64,000 nucleotides of DNA from Maribacter caenipelagi (GTDB lineage: Bacteria > Bacteroidota > Bacteroidia > Flavobacteriales > Flavobacteriaceae). Of this stretch, positions 1-8,290 are shown piece after piece. The stretch spans positions 382,326 to 446,325 of the forward strand of contig NZ_SNZW01000015.1 in NCBI RefSeq assembly GCF_004364175.1. Reading direction: 5' to 3'. The position numbers were made by a program, and so were the translations under genes. The stretch's first letter is position 1. Each line of letters begins with the position of its first letter. Under the pieces are notes generated by a model. The model was not told where the DNA came from and made no database searches. It was given only the letters and a program-made list of their open reading frames with translations.

Positions 1-433
1 TTAGTTGAATATTAGCCTTCAACTCGATAATTAAATTAGGATCGACATCATACCCTAATCCGGTCACAAAGCCAATACGGTATGGTGATTGTCCAACTTC
101 TGTATTTTCTGTAGCTATTTCTGCTTCAACCCCACCAAGTAAATATAATCGCTCATTCAAATACACTTTAGCCAATAAGCTAGATCTGAACCTTTCACTC
201 AAAATATATCTATCATAAAAGCCTTGAAGTTCTAATTGCATAGATTTTGAAACCCCATATTGCACCATAAAAGATTTATGCACATCACCTATTGCAGAAG
301 CAGGGTACGCATGCCCCGTAACTGATAATCCGGTTAGTGAAGAAGGTAGGTTTGATACTGGTGGTTCTTCTATTGTTTGACCCTTAGCTATAATTACAAA
401 CATGAACAGAAAACTTCGCACGAGAACTTTCAT
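1..433 (-). CDS. Exported protein, N-terminal part (runs off left edge)
   Basis: The reading frame starts at an ATG at 433 and stays open for 144 codons to the window edge, so the C-terminus is missing. The first 18 or so residues (MKVLVRSFLFMFVIIAKG) form a signal peptide. The rest has alternating hydrophobic/polar stretches such as YRIGFVTGLGYDVDPN and a repeated pattern of short strands, which suggests an outer-membrane beta-barrel or a related surface protein. I do not recognise a named family. The TTA at bases 1-3 is not in this frame, so it is not the stop codon. Confidence 0.6.
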   Translation of the reverse strand, partial: MKVLVRSFLFMFVIIAKGQTIEEPPVSNLPSSLTGLSVTGHAYPASAIGDVHKSFMVQYGVSKSMQLELQGFYDRYILSERFRSSLLAKVYLNERLYLLGGVEAEIATENTEVGQSPYRIGFVTGLGYDVDPNLIIELKANIQL

Positions 434-504
434 AGGTTGGTTATCTTAACGTTATATAGATAATTTCCTACAAAAGATATTTTTAAAATTAGACCTAACG
501 AAAT

Positions 505-530
505 ACTTGGCAAAACTTTAACTGCCAAGT
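505..530. terminator. Inverted repeat, possible terminator after ndh
   Basis: A perfect 8-bp stem (ACTTGGCA / TGCCAAGT) with a 10-nt loop lies 41 bases downstream of the stop codon of the NADH dehydrogenase gene. There is no good T-run on either side, so a rho-independent terminator is only possible. Confidence 0.3.
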
Positions 531-570
531 GTTTATAAGCCTCCAGTTTATATATAGAAATAAAGCATCC

Positions 571-1863
571 CTAATCTTTAAACTGACTGTAATCTCTTTT
601 AAACGGACGGATGATTAAACGTGCTTCACGATCAAATCGAATGTAGTTATAAACCCAATTGATAAATACTACCATTCTATTTCTAAATCCGATTAAGAAA
701 AATAAGTGTACGAACATCCAAACGAACCAAGCGAAAACTCCTTGAAATCTGAACTTCTTAATATCGCAAACTGCCTTATTACGACCAATCGTTGCCATGC
801 TACCTTTATCAAAATAGACAAAGGGTTTCATAGGTTTGTTCTCCAATAAATTTACCAAGTTTTCACCTAGTAGTTTTCCTTGTTGTATTGCAGGTTGTGC
901 CACCATTGGGTGCCCACGAGGATTATCTTCTGTTGCCATACAGGCAATATCACCAATGGCAAATATATTAGGGTAACCTACTACTTGATTGAACTCGTTG
1001 ACATTTAGTCTATTGCCTCCTGCAATTACACCTTCACCATCTAAACCTTTAATACCGGCACCTTTTACCCCTGCTGCCCAAACTACGGTAGCGGCATCGA
1101 ATTTCAAGTCTGTTTTAGTGGTAACCGTCTTACCATTATAACCAGTAACACGAACACCTTTCCAAACCTGGACTCCTAACTTTTCTAAAAAATCTTCTGC
1201 TTTTTTAGAAGCTTGTGCGCTAAAACCTGGTAACAAGCAATCGCCACCTTGTACAATATTTATCTGTGCTCTTCTAGTATCTAAATCTGGGTAATCTTTT
1301 GGTAAAATTCCTTTTTTAATCTCCGCCAAAGCACCAGACAGCTCTACTCCCGTTGGTCCTCCACCTACAATCACGAAATTCATTAAAGCATCTCTTTCAT
1401 GATAATCGTCTGTAAGAAGCGCCTGTTCGAAGTTCTCTAAAATTAAACTACGAAGATTCAATGATTGCGGAATCGACTTCATAGACATCGCATTCTTTTC
1501 TATCTCCTCGTTACCAAAGAAATTAGTTTCAGAACCAGTTGCGACTACTAAATAGTCATAACCTATATCACCAATATTTGTATTCAACTTTTTACCAGCA
1601 GTATTTATATGTTCTACTTCGGCCAAACGGAAATAAAAATTATCATACCCTATTAAAACTTTACGAAGCGGGTACGCTATAGAATCTGGCTCAAGACCTC
1701 CTGTAGATACTTGATACAATAATGGTTGAAAAGTATGATAATTGTTCTTATCGATAAGAACGACCTGTACTTCTTGTTTACTTAATTTTTTCGCCAGAGA
1801 GACTCCGCCAAAACCACCACCTATTATTACAATTCTAGGATAGCTCGAAAGAGGTATGTTCAT
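571..1863 (-). CDS. ndh: Type II NADH:quinone oxidoreductase (NDH-2)
   Basis: Single-subunit flavoprotein that passes electrons from NADH to the quinone pool at the inner face of the cytoplasmic membrane, without pumping protons. The 430-residue product has an FAD-binding Rossmann motif GGGFGG at residues 15-20, a second dinucleotide (NADH) motif VIVGGGPTGVELSG around 163-176, and the late FAD motif IFAIGDIA near residue 300. The last 80 residues are hydrophobic and aromatic (FAWFVWMFVHLFFLIGF), the membrane-anchoring segment of this family. Length is normal for NDH-2. It stands alone, divergent from the amidohydrolase gene. The family also includes sulfide:quinone-like enzymes, but the C-terminal segment favours NDH-2. 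Confidence 0.9.
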   Translation of the reverse strand: MNIPLSSYPRIVIIGGGFGGVSLAKKLSKQEVQVVLIDKNNYHTFQPLLYQVSTGGLEPDSIAYPLRKVLIGYDNFYFRLAEVEHINTAGKKLNTNIGDIGYDYLVVATGSETNFFGNEEIEKNAMSMKSIPQSLNLRSLILENFEQALLTDDYHERDALMNFVIVGGGPTGVELSGALAEIKKGILPKDYPDLDTRRAQINIVQGGDCLLPGFSAQASKKAEDFLEKLGVQVWKGVRVTGYNGKTVTTKTDLKFDAATVVWAAGVKGAGIKGLDGEGVIAGGNRLNVNEFNQVVGYPNIFAIGDIACMATEDNPRGHPMVAQPAIQQGKLLGENLVNLLENKPMKPFVYFDKGSMATIGRNKAVCDIKKFRFQGVFAWFVWMFVHLFFLIGFRNRMVVFINWVYNYIRFDREARLIIRPFKRDYSQFKD

Positions 1864-1963
1864 AGTATGAATACTTAAATGCGAAATTAAACAAATGGAT
1901 TTCTACTTTAAAATAATAATGTGTTTTTAGTATCTTTAAGGTCTAACTCAAACAATCACCAAA

Positions 1964-3391
1964 ATGCGTAAAACCCTTATTTTATTGGCAGTACTAAGTA
2001 CTTCCTATTTTTCGATGAACGCTCAAAAGAGCGAAAAAGACATTATTAAAAATTTAGAGAGTAAAAGTACCGATTACGGAATTATAGCTCAAAATATCTG
2101 GGGATTCGCAGAAATGGGATATCAAGAAGAGCAAAGCTCTGGTCTTCTACAACAAACACTGCAAGACGCTGGTTTTACCATTAAAAAAGGTGTTGCAGGT
2201 ATCCCGACCGCATTCATAGCAGAATACGGAAGTGGTAGCCCCATAATTGCTATTATGGGTGAATTTGATGCCTTACCAGGTCTTTCTCAAAAAGCAGTTT
2301 CAGAAAAAGAATCAGCAGGTGCAGCTGCCGGTCACGCATGCGGTCACCATTTGTTCGGCACAGCTTCTACAGCTGCTGCCATTTCAACAAAAGAGTGGTT
2401 GGAAGCGAACAAATCTAAAGGTACTATTCGTTTTTACGGTACACCTGCAGAAGAAGGTGGTTCTGGTAAAGTTTATATGGTTCGTGAAGGACTTTTTAAT
2501 GACGTAGATATCGCTTTACATTGGCACCCAGGAGCTCAAAATGCAGCGAGTGCTGGTGCAGCTTTAGCAAACAAATCGGCTAAATTTAGATTTCATGGTA
2601 TTTCTGCTCACGCTGCAGCTTCGCCAGATAAAGGTCGCTCTGCCTTAGATGGGGTTGAAGCTATGGATATGATGATCAATATGATGCGTGAACATATACC
2701 ACAAGAGGCAAGAATTCATTATGTAATTACAGATGGGGGAAAAGCACCTAACGTTATTCCTGATTTTGCCGAAGTATATTACTATGCTCGCCATAATAGA
2801 CGTGACGTCGTTATCGAAATTTTTGACCGTATGGTAAAAGCTGCGGAAGGAGCTGCTTTAGGTACAGGCACAACGATGGACTATGAAATGATCGGTGGTA
2901 CGCATGAGTTGCTTCCAAATCTTACTTTACAGAAAGTGATGCATGACAACCTAACTGAGGTTGGGGGTATGGAATATACGGCCGAAGAAAAGGCGTTTGC
3001 CGATAAAATAGCAAAATCATTAGGTCAAGAAAAAGCAGATCTTGCTACTGCGAAAAATGTACAACCGTATAAAACCGAAGCTAAAGCATTTGGCTCTACC
3101 GATGTTGGCGATGTTAGTTTTACCGTACCAACAGTTGGTTTTAGCGCTGCTACTTGGGTACCTGGCACACCGGCTCATAGCTGGCAAGCAGTTGCTGCAG
3201 GTGGTACTTCTATTGGTAATAAGGGAATGATGATCGCTGCAAAGACATTAACAATGACTGCCATAGATTTATTTAAAGATAAAAAGTTGATCGAATCCGC
3301 AAAGAAAGAATTCATTGAAAAAAGAGGTGCCGATTTTAAATACATTCCTCTTTTAGGTGATAGAGCTCCTGCTTTAGACTACAGAAAATAG
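1964..3391 (+). CDS. Secreted M20D-family amidohydrolase (AbgB/HipO-like)
   Basis: Metal-dependent amidohydrolase of the M20 peptidase family, similar to p-aminobenzoyl-glutamate utilisation protein B and N-acyl-amino-acid hydrolases. An N-terminal signal peptide (cleavage probably after MNAQ, residues 18-21) places it in the periplasm. Metal-site motifs are visible: GEFDALPGL (about residue 99), GHACGHHLFG (about 123-132) and PAEEGGSGK (about 161). A dimerisation-domain segment (KFRFHGISAHAAASP) follows, and the metal-binding catalytic domain resumes near the C-terminus. Length (475) is normal. The exact amide substrate cannot be read from sequence. It is monocistronic with a strong terminator behind it. 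Confidence 0.85.
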   Translation: MRKTLILLAVLSTSYFSMNAQKSEKDIIKNLESKSTDYGIIAQNIWGFAEMGYQEEQSSGLLQQTLQDAGFTIKKGVAGIPTAFIAEYGSGSPIIAIMGEFDALPGLSQKAVSEKESAGAAAGHACGHHLFGTASTAAAISTKEWLEANKSKGTIRFYGTPAEEGGSGKVYMVREGLFNDVDIALHWHPGAQNAASAGAALANKSAKFRFHGISAHAAASPDKGRSALDGVEAMDMMINMMREHIPQEARIHYVITDGGKAPNVIPDFAEVYYYARHNRRDVVIEIFDRMVKAAEGAALGTGTTMDYEMIGGTHELLPNLTLQKVMHDNLTEVGGMEYTAEEKAFADKIAKSLGQEKADLATAKNVQPYKTEAKAFGSTDVGDVSFTVPTVGFSAATWVPGTPAHSWQAVAAGGTSIGNKGMMIAAKTLTMTAIDLFKDKKLIESAKKEFIEKRGADFKYIPLLGDRAPALDYRK

Positions 3392-3415
3392 TGATAGATT
3401 ACTAGTAGATTAAAA

Positions 3416-3446
3416 AGTGCCAAAGAATACTTTGGCACTTTTTTTT
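3416..3446 (+). terminator. Rho-independent terminator after the amidohydrolase gene
   Basis: A 10-bp perfect stem AGTGCCAAAG / CTTTGGCACT with an AATA loop is followed by a run of eight T. It lies 24 bases beyond the amidohydrolase stop codon. Confidence 0.9.
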
Positions 3447-3464
3447 ATGTATTTTCAGATTTAT

Positions 3465-3488
3465 TGTAACAAATGAAACCTTTGTAAG
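3465..3488 (+). promoter_or_regulatory. Possible ECF-type promoter of the sigma factor gene
   Basis: TGTAAC at 3465-3470 followed about 13 bases later by GTAAGAC at 3484-3490 lies 30-50 bases before the sigma factor start. Bacteroidetes ECF sigma genes are often autoregulated from promoters with a TGTAAC-like upstream element; this match is from memory of such elements and the downstream element is imperfect. Confidence 0.25.
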
Positions 3489-3517
3489 ACTAACATTCTA
3501 AGAACAGCCAACCAACA

Positions 3518-4012
3518 GTGAATAAAGAACTTGAACACAAATTTGTGACCGAGCTACAGGACAATCAAAATATTGTCCATAAAGTGTGTACCCTGTATAC
3601 AAATGACCGCGACTCTCACAATGATCTGTTTCAGGAAATAACTATTCAATTATGGAAGGCTTACCCAAAATTTAGGGGCGAAGCAAAGTTTAGTACATGG
3701 ATGTATCGTGTGGCATTGAATACTGCCATTACCTTATACCGAAAAAATAAAAGAAGAATTGATACCGCTGATTATGAGTCTATAATTTTTAAGATTAAGG
3801 CAGATGAATATGATGAGACCGAAGAATTGCAATTGAAGCTGATGTATAAAGCCGTGAAGCAATTAAATGATGTTGACAAAGCATTGGTTTTTTTATATCT
3901 GGAGGATAAAAATTATGCAGAAATATCAGAAACATTGGGTATTACCGAAGTAAATGCACGTGTGAAGATGAACCGTATCAAAACAAAATTAAGAACCATT
4001 TTGAATCCATAA
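3518..4012 (+). CDS. RNA polymerase ECF-type sigma factor
   Basis: A 164-residue sigma-70 family protein of extracytoplasmic-function type. Region 2 is at about residues 20-90 (HNDLFQEITIQLWKAYPKF, then FSTWMYRVALNTA, the -10 recognition helix). Region 4 is at about 105-160, with the helix-turn-helix NYAEISETLGITEVNARVK that contacts the -35 element. The start codon is GTG. It is followed after only 4 bases by a membrane protein gene, the usual arrangement for a sigma/anti-sigma pair, so the sigma factor is probably held at the membrane until a signal arrives. No TonB receptor or SusC-like gene is nearby, which makes a FecI-type nutrient role less likely. Confidence 0.9.
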   Translation: MNKELEHKFVTELQDNQNIVHKVCTLYTNDRDSHNDLFQEITIQLWKAYPKFRGEAKFSTWMYRVALNTAITLYRKNKRRIDTADYESIIFKIKADEYDETEELQLKLMYKAVKQLNDVDKALVFLYLEDKNYAEISETLGITEVNARVKMNRIKTKLRTILNP

Positions 4013-4016
4013 GCAT

Positions 4017-4667
4017 ATGACGGATGAACTGGAATTATTAAAGAAAGACTGGCAGAAGAAGGAATTTGATATTCCGAAGCTGAGTTATGAAGAAATACAT
4101 AAAATGATCTGGAAGAAATCTTCCTCTATCGTTAAATGGATACTTATTATAAGTATATTAGAGTTTACCGTACCTCAACTTTTATACTTTGTACCTTCAT
4201 TTAGAGATGGAATGGAAATTTATGAAAATATAGGTATTGCCAAATATTTAAAAGTATTATCTGGTTTAACCTATTTGGTGGCATTTTACTTCATCTTCCA
4301 ATTCTATAAAAGATTTAAGGAAATCTCAGTTTTAGATAATTCTAAAAACCTGATGAAGAAAATAATAAAGACCAGAAAAACCGTTAAACACTATGTTATC
4401 TTTTCTTTATCTATGATTATGGTAACAATAATAGTAATGATTATTGGTGTTTACCTGAACGATAATATCATCTCAGCTTTCCCTGAACTAAAAGATAGTC
4501 TAGAAAACATTTCCGCAGAGAAACTAAAGATCACCGTTATGCTTTCTATAGGTATTTTTGGTGTCATCTTAACGCTTGCTGTTGGTGGAATCTATTTTCT
4601 ACTCTATGGATTGTTACTTAGAAAACTGAAGAACAACTACAGTGAATTAAAACATTTAGCGGTTTAA
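4017..4667 (+). CDS. Membrane protein, probable anti-sigma partner
   Basis: 216 residues with a charged cytoplasmic N-terminus (about 40 residues, DELELLKKDWQKKEFDIPKLSYEEIHKMIWKK) followed by four transmembrane segments at about 42-60, 85-105, 125-147 and 170-198. No zinc-binding anti-sigma motif (HxxxCxxC) is present. The assignment as anti-sigma factor rests on the 4-base spacing from the ECF sigma gene and on the short soluble N-terminus. The same pair occurs, to my knowledge, in other Flavobacteriaceae, usually annotated as hypothetical. The gene ends in a 4-base overlap with the convergent acyltransferase gene. Confidence 0.65.
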   Translation: MTDELELLKKDWQKKEFDIPKLSYEEIHKMIWKKSSSIVKWILIISILEFTVPQLLYFVPSFRDGMEIYENIGIAKYLKVLSGLTYLVAFYFIFQFYKRFKEISVLDNSKNLMKKIIKTRKTVKHYVIFSLSMIMVTIIVMIIGVYLNDNIISAFPELKDSLENISAEKLKITVMLSIGIFGVILTLAVGGIYFLLYGLLLRKLKNNYSELKHLAV

Positions 4668-5470
4668 GACTGTTTCCACTTTCGCTGCTTGTTCTCTTCT
4701 TCAAATGCCAGTAAATCTTTTTTAGAGATTACTTTTAAAAATGAAGGGTGTTGCTCTATGGCGTATTCTAACTTTTCAATAATAGATTCAGAAGATTCAT
4801 TATCATAATCTATTTGTAAAGGCTCTTTAATGACCATAGACTGAAGAATTCCCTTTTTCTTTACACGAAGTCCTTTCTTATCAAAAGAACGTCTAAAGCC
4901 GTCAATTACTACTGGCACAACAACTGGTTTGTATTTTTTAATGATATGTGCAGTACCTTTTCTTAAAGGTTTCCATGGTGTTGTAGTCCCTTGAGGAAAA
5001 GTAATTACCCAACCATCATTTAAAGCTTTACCAATGCTTGAAATATCGCTCATTTTAACTTGACGCTTTACATCTTTACCCTCAGAACGCCACGTTCTCT
5101 CTACACTTACAGAACCTGCATAGGCCATAATTTTGGTCAACAGGCTTTTTCTCATGGTTTCTGCAGCCGCTACATAATACATATTCAGTTTAGGCTGCCA
5201 TATATAACCTAGGTTTTTTATGGAATCTTCTCGCCCACTTAAGCTTGCATTGAAGACATGAAACATTGCCACAACATCGGCAAAGTAAGTTTGATGATTA
5301 CTAACAAATAGCACATTTCTATCTGGCAGGTTTCTAATAATATCAGAACCTTCGATTTCTAGGGTATTAAATCCCTTATAACGCTGATGCGAAAGCAGGG
5401 CCAAAATTCGAATTAGCCATTTCTTAATATATAAATTATGCCCGAAAGGGTTTTTATCAAATAATCCCAT
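4664..5470 (-). CDS. PlsC-like 1-acylglycerol-3-phosphate acyltransferase family protein
   Basis: Membrane-associated acyltransferase of the lysophosphatidic-acid acyltransferase family, transferring an acyl chain from acyl-ACP or acyl-CoA to a lysolipid. The catalytic block reads SNHQTYFAD at residues 57-65; here five residues separate the His (59) from the Asp (65), whereas the usual motif is HX4D. The FPEGT-like block is FPQGTTTPW, and later GTAHIIKKYKPVVVPV matches the block IV region. Length (268) is typical. The shifted Asp suggests a Bacteroidetes-specific subfamily; lipid substrate unknown. Confidence 0.75.
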   Translation of the reverse strand: MGLFDKNPFGHNLYIKKWLIRILALLSHQRYKGFNTLEIEGSDIIRNLPDRNVLFVSNHQTYFADVVAMFHVFNASLSGREDSIKNLGYIWQPKLNMYYVAAAETMRKSLLTKIMAYAGSVSVERTWRSEGKDVKRQVKMSDISSIGKALNDGWVITFPQGTTTPWKPLRKGTAHIIKKYKPVVVPVVIDGFRRSFDKKGLRVKKKGILQSMVIKEPLQIDYDNESSESIIEKLEYAIEQHPSFLKVISKKDLLAFEEENKQRKWKQS

Positions 5471-5496
5471 AGAATGCTAAAATAAATAAATATGCC

Positions 5497-6138
5497 TTAC
5501 AACACCTGCTTTAATAACTCTTTAATCTCATTCAACATCATTGCCGTCGCACCCCAAACAATATAACCGTTTAATTTAAAGGCAGGTACTTCAATATCTA
5601 CGGCATAAGAGGTTGTTAATTTTTTAGAAACTATTTTTGTTTCATCTAAAAAATCCAGTATTGGAACTTCTAGAAGCAATTCTACTTCTGATTCTTGTAT
5701 TACAAAAGGTTTCGGTTCTTTATACAAACCAATAAATGGCTGTACTATAAAATTACTTGGAGGAATAAAAATTTCGGAAATTTCTTTTACCAAAGTAACG
5801 TCTTTGGGATCTACCCCAACTTCTTCATATGTTTCACGCAATGCAGTGGTCAGCAATCCGTCATCTGACTTTTCTGCTTTACCACCCGGAAAACCTACTT
5901 GGTTCGAATGCACACCTTTGTATGTTTTTCTCAGTATCAACAACAGATTGGTATTTTGATTTACCGTTGGATAAAACAATGCCATAACCGCTGCTTTCCT
6001 CGGACTCTTCTTCGATAGATTAATTCGCTGTAATTCTTCTATACGAACTTCTGGAGCCATTTTATGTTGCGAAGCTTCTCCCGGTAGCGGTAGATCCTTT
6101 ATTTTTGATATTTGTTGTTCAAAAAAATTAAAATCCAT
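5497..6138 (-). CDS. CoA pyrophosphatase-type Nudix hydrolase
   Basis: A 213-residue Nudix protein. The Nudix box (GGKAEKSDDGLLTTALRETY and EEVGV, residues 85-109) is intact, with the metal-binding REXXEE core. Directly before it is the signature typical of CoA-diphosphatases (LLILRKTYKGVHSNQVGFPGG, residues 66-86). It likely cleaves CoA or its oxidised/acyl forms to phosphopantetheine and 3',5'-ADP. It sits 26 bases upstream of the acyltransferase gene and is probably co-transcribed with it. Its ATG overlaps the ATG of the divergent cyclophilin gene by two bases. Confidence 0.85.
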   Translation of the reverse strand: MDFNFFEQQISKIKDLPLPGEASQHKMAPEVRIEELQRINLSKKSPRKAAVMALFYPTVNQNTNLLLILRKTYKGVHSNQVGFPGGKAEKSDDGLLTTALRETYEEVGVDPKDVTLVKEISEIFIPPSNFIVQPFIGLYKEPKPFVIQESEVELLLEVPILDFLDETKIVSKKLTTSYAVDIEVPAFKLNGYIVWGATAMMLNEIKELLKQVL

Positions 6139-6856
6139 GCGTTTACTTAAATTCTATATATTTCTTTCTATTGCAATTGCAGCATTAGCTAGCTGTAAAG
6201 ATACTTCTAAGAAAGTTGATACTGCAACTTCCAAACAACAGACAAAGATTGACTCTTCTAAAATTACAGAAAAAGAAATTATAAAGGATGAGCAAGATGA
6301 AGCTTTTGAACTTACCGAAGACAATGCCATAGATTTCTTTTTCAACTACGAAAAAACCTTAAAATCTAACAAAGTAAAAATTACCACCAATCTTGGTAGT
6401 TTTACCATAGCGCTATTTGAGAATGTACCTTATCACCGAGCGAATTTTATTTACCTTACTGAAAAGGGTTACTTTGATTACACGCAGTTTCATAGAGTCG
6501 TGAAAAATTTCATTATTCAAGGCGGTAATTCTGATGACGAGAAAACCGGAAAGAAAAGAAATGATATTGGCAGATACTTATTACCACCAGACACTCGAAA
6601 AGGTCATAAGCACCATAGAGGTACGGTTTCTATGCCTAGTAGTGAAATGGACAACCCTCATATGCTAGCATCTCCTTTCGAATTTTTTATCGTTGTTACC
6701 GATCCTGGCTCATATCATTTAGATGATGAATACACTCCATTTGGAAAGGTAATAGAAGGTATGGATGTAGTTGATAAAATTAATAATGTACCCGTTGAAA
6801 AAGGAGATTGGCCATTACAAAATATCTACATTGAAAAAGCTGAAGTGCTAAAATAA
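6137..6856 (+). CDS. Cyclophilin-type peptidyl-prolyl isomerase, lipoprotein
   Basis: Peptidyl-prolyl cis-trans isomerase exported as a lipoprotein, probably helping proteins fold in the periplasm. The N-terminus has a signal peptide ending in the lipobox LASC (Cys20), then a 50-residue acidic/polar linker. The cyclophilin domain covers about residues 75-238 with FHRVVKNFIIQGG, MPSSEMDNPHM and FFIVVTDP. The domain is slightly shorter and more divergent than the E. coli enzymes but retains the Arg in FHRV and Gln in IQGG. The start codon overlaps that of the divergent Nudix gene, so its promoter must lie inside that gene. Confidence 0.88.
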   Translation: MRLLKFYIFLSIAIAALASCKDTSKKVDTATSKQQTKIDSSKITEKEIIKDEQDEAFELTEDNAIDFFFNYEKTLKSNKVKITTNLGSFTIALFENVPYHRANFIYLTEKGYFDYTQFHRVVKNFIIQGGNSDDEKTGKKRNDIGRYLLPPDTRKGHKHHRGTVSMPSSEMDNPHMLASPFEFFIVVTDPGSYHLDDEYTPFGKVIEGMDVVDKINNVPVEKGDWPLQNIYIEKAEVLK

Positions 6857-6916
6857 TAGTTGTTGGCCGTTGGCTTGATTATAACTATTTAACTAAGCTT
6901 AATACTCCCAAAGAAA

Positions 6917-7528
6917 TCATGTTTTTTCACGATAGATATTTGGCAATGATATTTTAAAACGCACTGCTAGAATTCGCATGATTATAATGGTTACAATTGC
7001 CATGGAATAAGCTATGGTATTTTGTATTGGAAATTGAATTAAAAGAAAATATACCAATCCACCCAAAATACATACAGTTGCATAAATTTCCTTTCTGAAT
7101 ATTACAGGTATTTCATTACATAATATATCTCTAATTACTCCGCCAAAACAAGCAGTAATCGTACCTAAAGCGATACACATTACAGGTGGTAGATCTGCTG
7201 CCAATCCTTTTTCAACACCAACCATAGTGTACAGCCCTATACCAATAGTATCAAAAAGAAATAGTGATTTTCTAACATATTTCAACTGCTTGACAAAGAT
7301 GATTGCCAACAACACGGTAATTACAATTATGAGCAGATGCATTGGTGCATTTAACCACCCTACAGGTTTAATACCAATTAAAAGATCACGCAAAGTACCA
7401 CCACCAACTGCTGTTACAAAGGCTATGATAAATACACCAAAAGCATCTAGTCTTTTATCCATCGCAACCAAAACGCCAGAGATTGCAAATGCAATGGTTC
7501 CTAAAATATCAATGATGAAATAAAACAT
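6917..7528 (-). CDS. TRIC/YadS-type membrane channel protein
   Basis: 203 residues, about seven transmembrane segments arranged as two repeats. Each repeat contains the family signature: GTIAFAISGVLVAMDKRLDAFG and GGGTLRDLL in the first half, GACFGGVIRDILCNE-like (TACFGGVIRDILCNEIP) in the second. The family (formerly UPF0126) is homologous to trimeric intracellular cation channels and conducts monovalent cations; the physiological role in bacteria is not settled. The gene begins 3 bases after the RDD protein gene and is likely in the same transcript. Confidence 0.85.
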   Translation of the reverse strand: MFYFIIDILGTIAFAISGVLVAMDKRLDAFGVFIIAFVTAVGGGTLRDLLIGIKPVGWLNAPMHLLIIVITVLLAIIFVKQLKYVRKSLFLFDTIGIGLYTMVGVEKGLAADLPPVMCIALGTITACFGGVIRDILCNEIPVIFRKEIYATVCILGGLVYFLLIQFPIQNTIAYSMAIVTIIIMRILAVRFKISLPNIYREKT

Positions 7529-7531
7529 TGG

Positions 7532-8257
7532 TTATAGCTTTTGAGTAAAATAATTATAATCTTTTAAAACGGTATCTAAATACTGTATATCATACAACTC
7601 CGAATTGGTCTGCAATATACTATCTACTTTATCTCTAAGTGCTTTTAGTGTTTTAAAATCATTGCTTTTTTTAGCTATACCGAAGGTTTCTTTGATCAGT
7701 CTCACATCCTTATCTGTCAACATCGTAACATTTACAAATTTAGGCACATATGCATCTTCTACTTCTTCTAGAATAGTATGAGAAACTTTAGTCTTATTTT
7801 TAGTACTAATTACAACTGTACCTGCGGCAGCATCACCTAAACGCTGTTTTTTTTCAGAAAACAATATGGTAAGAATACCTATAGACCCCAAAAAAATCCA
7901 AATATCGACCAAACGAAGCATCCACCGAATTAAATAATTACTCCAATGAACCGGTGAGCCATCAACCGATACCACTCTCATCTTCATAATCATTTTACCT
8001 ACAGTTCTACCATTAAAAATTATATGAATTAACAAACTATAAAACATTGCAGGTAAAGAGATTAAACCAACTATGCCTCTCTGTGTCCAACCATCATTAT
8101 AAATATAACCGACTGCATCGCCAATTAAATTTACCAAAAAGTAATAGAGATATAATATAAAAGCATCTATAAAAAATGCCACAATTCTTTCACCAATACC
8201 AACAATAGTATAATTAAGATTGACATTTTGCGTTGTATTGATTTGAAGGTTATTCAT
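7532..8257 (-). CDS. RDD family membrane protein
   Basis: 241 residues. The RDD domain spans about residues 15-150: RIVAFFIDAFILYLYYF with the first Arg and Asp, the segment NGRTVGKMIMKMRVV, and LGDAAAGTVVI at its end. Three transmembrane helices are predicted at about 28-45, 62-80 and 115-135. The C-terminal 90 residues are soluble and charged. It is divergent from the SpoIIM-like gene with only 33 bases between starts; in many Bacteroidetes an RDD gene borders the SpoIIM/DUF4129/MoxR/DUF58 operon, so a functional link is likely. RDD proteins are of mostly unknown function, some acting as ion antiporters. Confidence 0.82.
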   Translation of the reverse strand: MNNLQINTTQNVNLNYTIVGIGERIVAFFIDAFILYLYYFLVNLIGDAVGYIYNDGWTQRGIVGLISLPAMFYSLLIHIIFNGRTVGKMIMKMRVVSVDGSPVHWSNYLIRWMLRLVDIWIFLGSIGILTILFSEKKQRLGDAAAGTVVISTKNKTKVSHTILEEVEDAYVPKFVNVTMLTDKDVRLIKETFGIAKKSNDFKTLKALRDKVDSILQTNSELYDIQYLDTVLKDYNYFTQKL

Positions 8258-8290
8258 TAAGTCTTAAATTTAACAAGGTAAAAATAGTTT

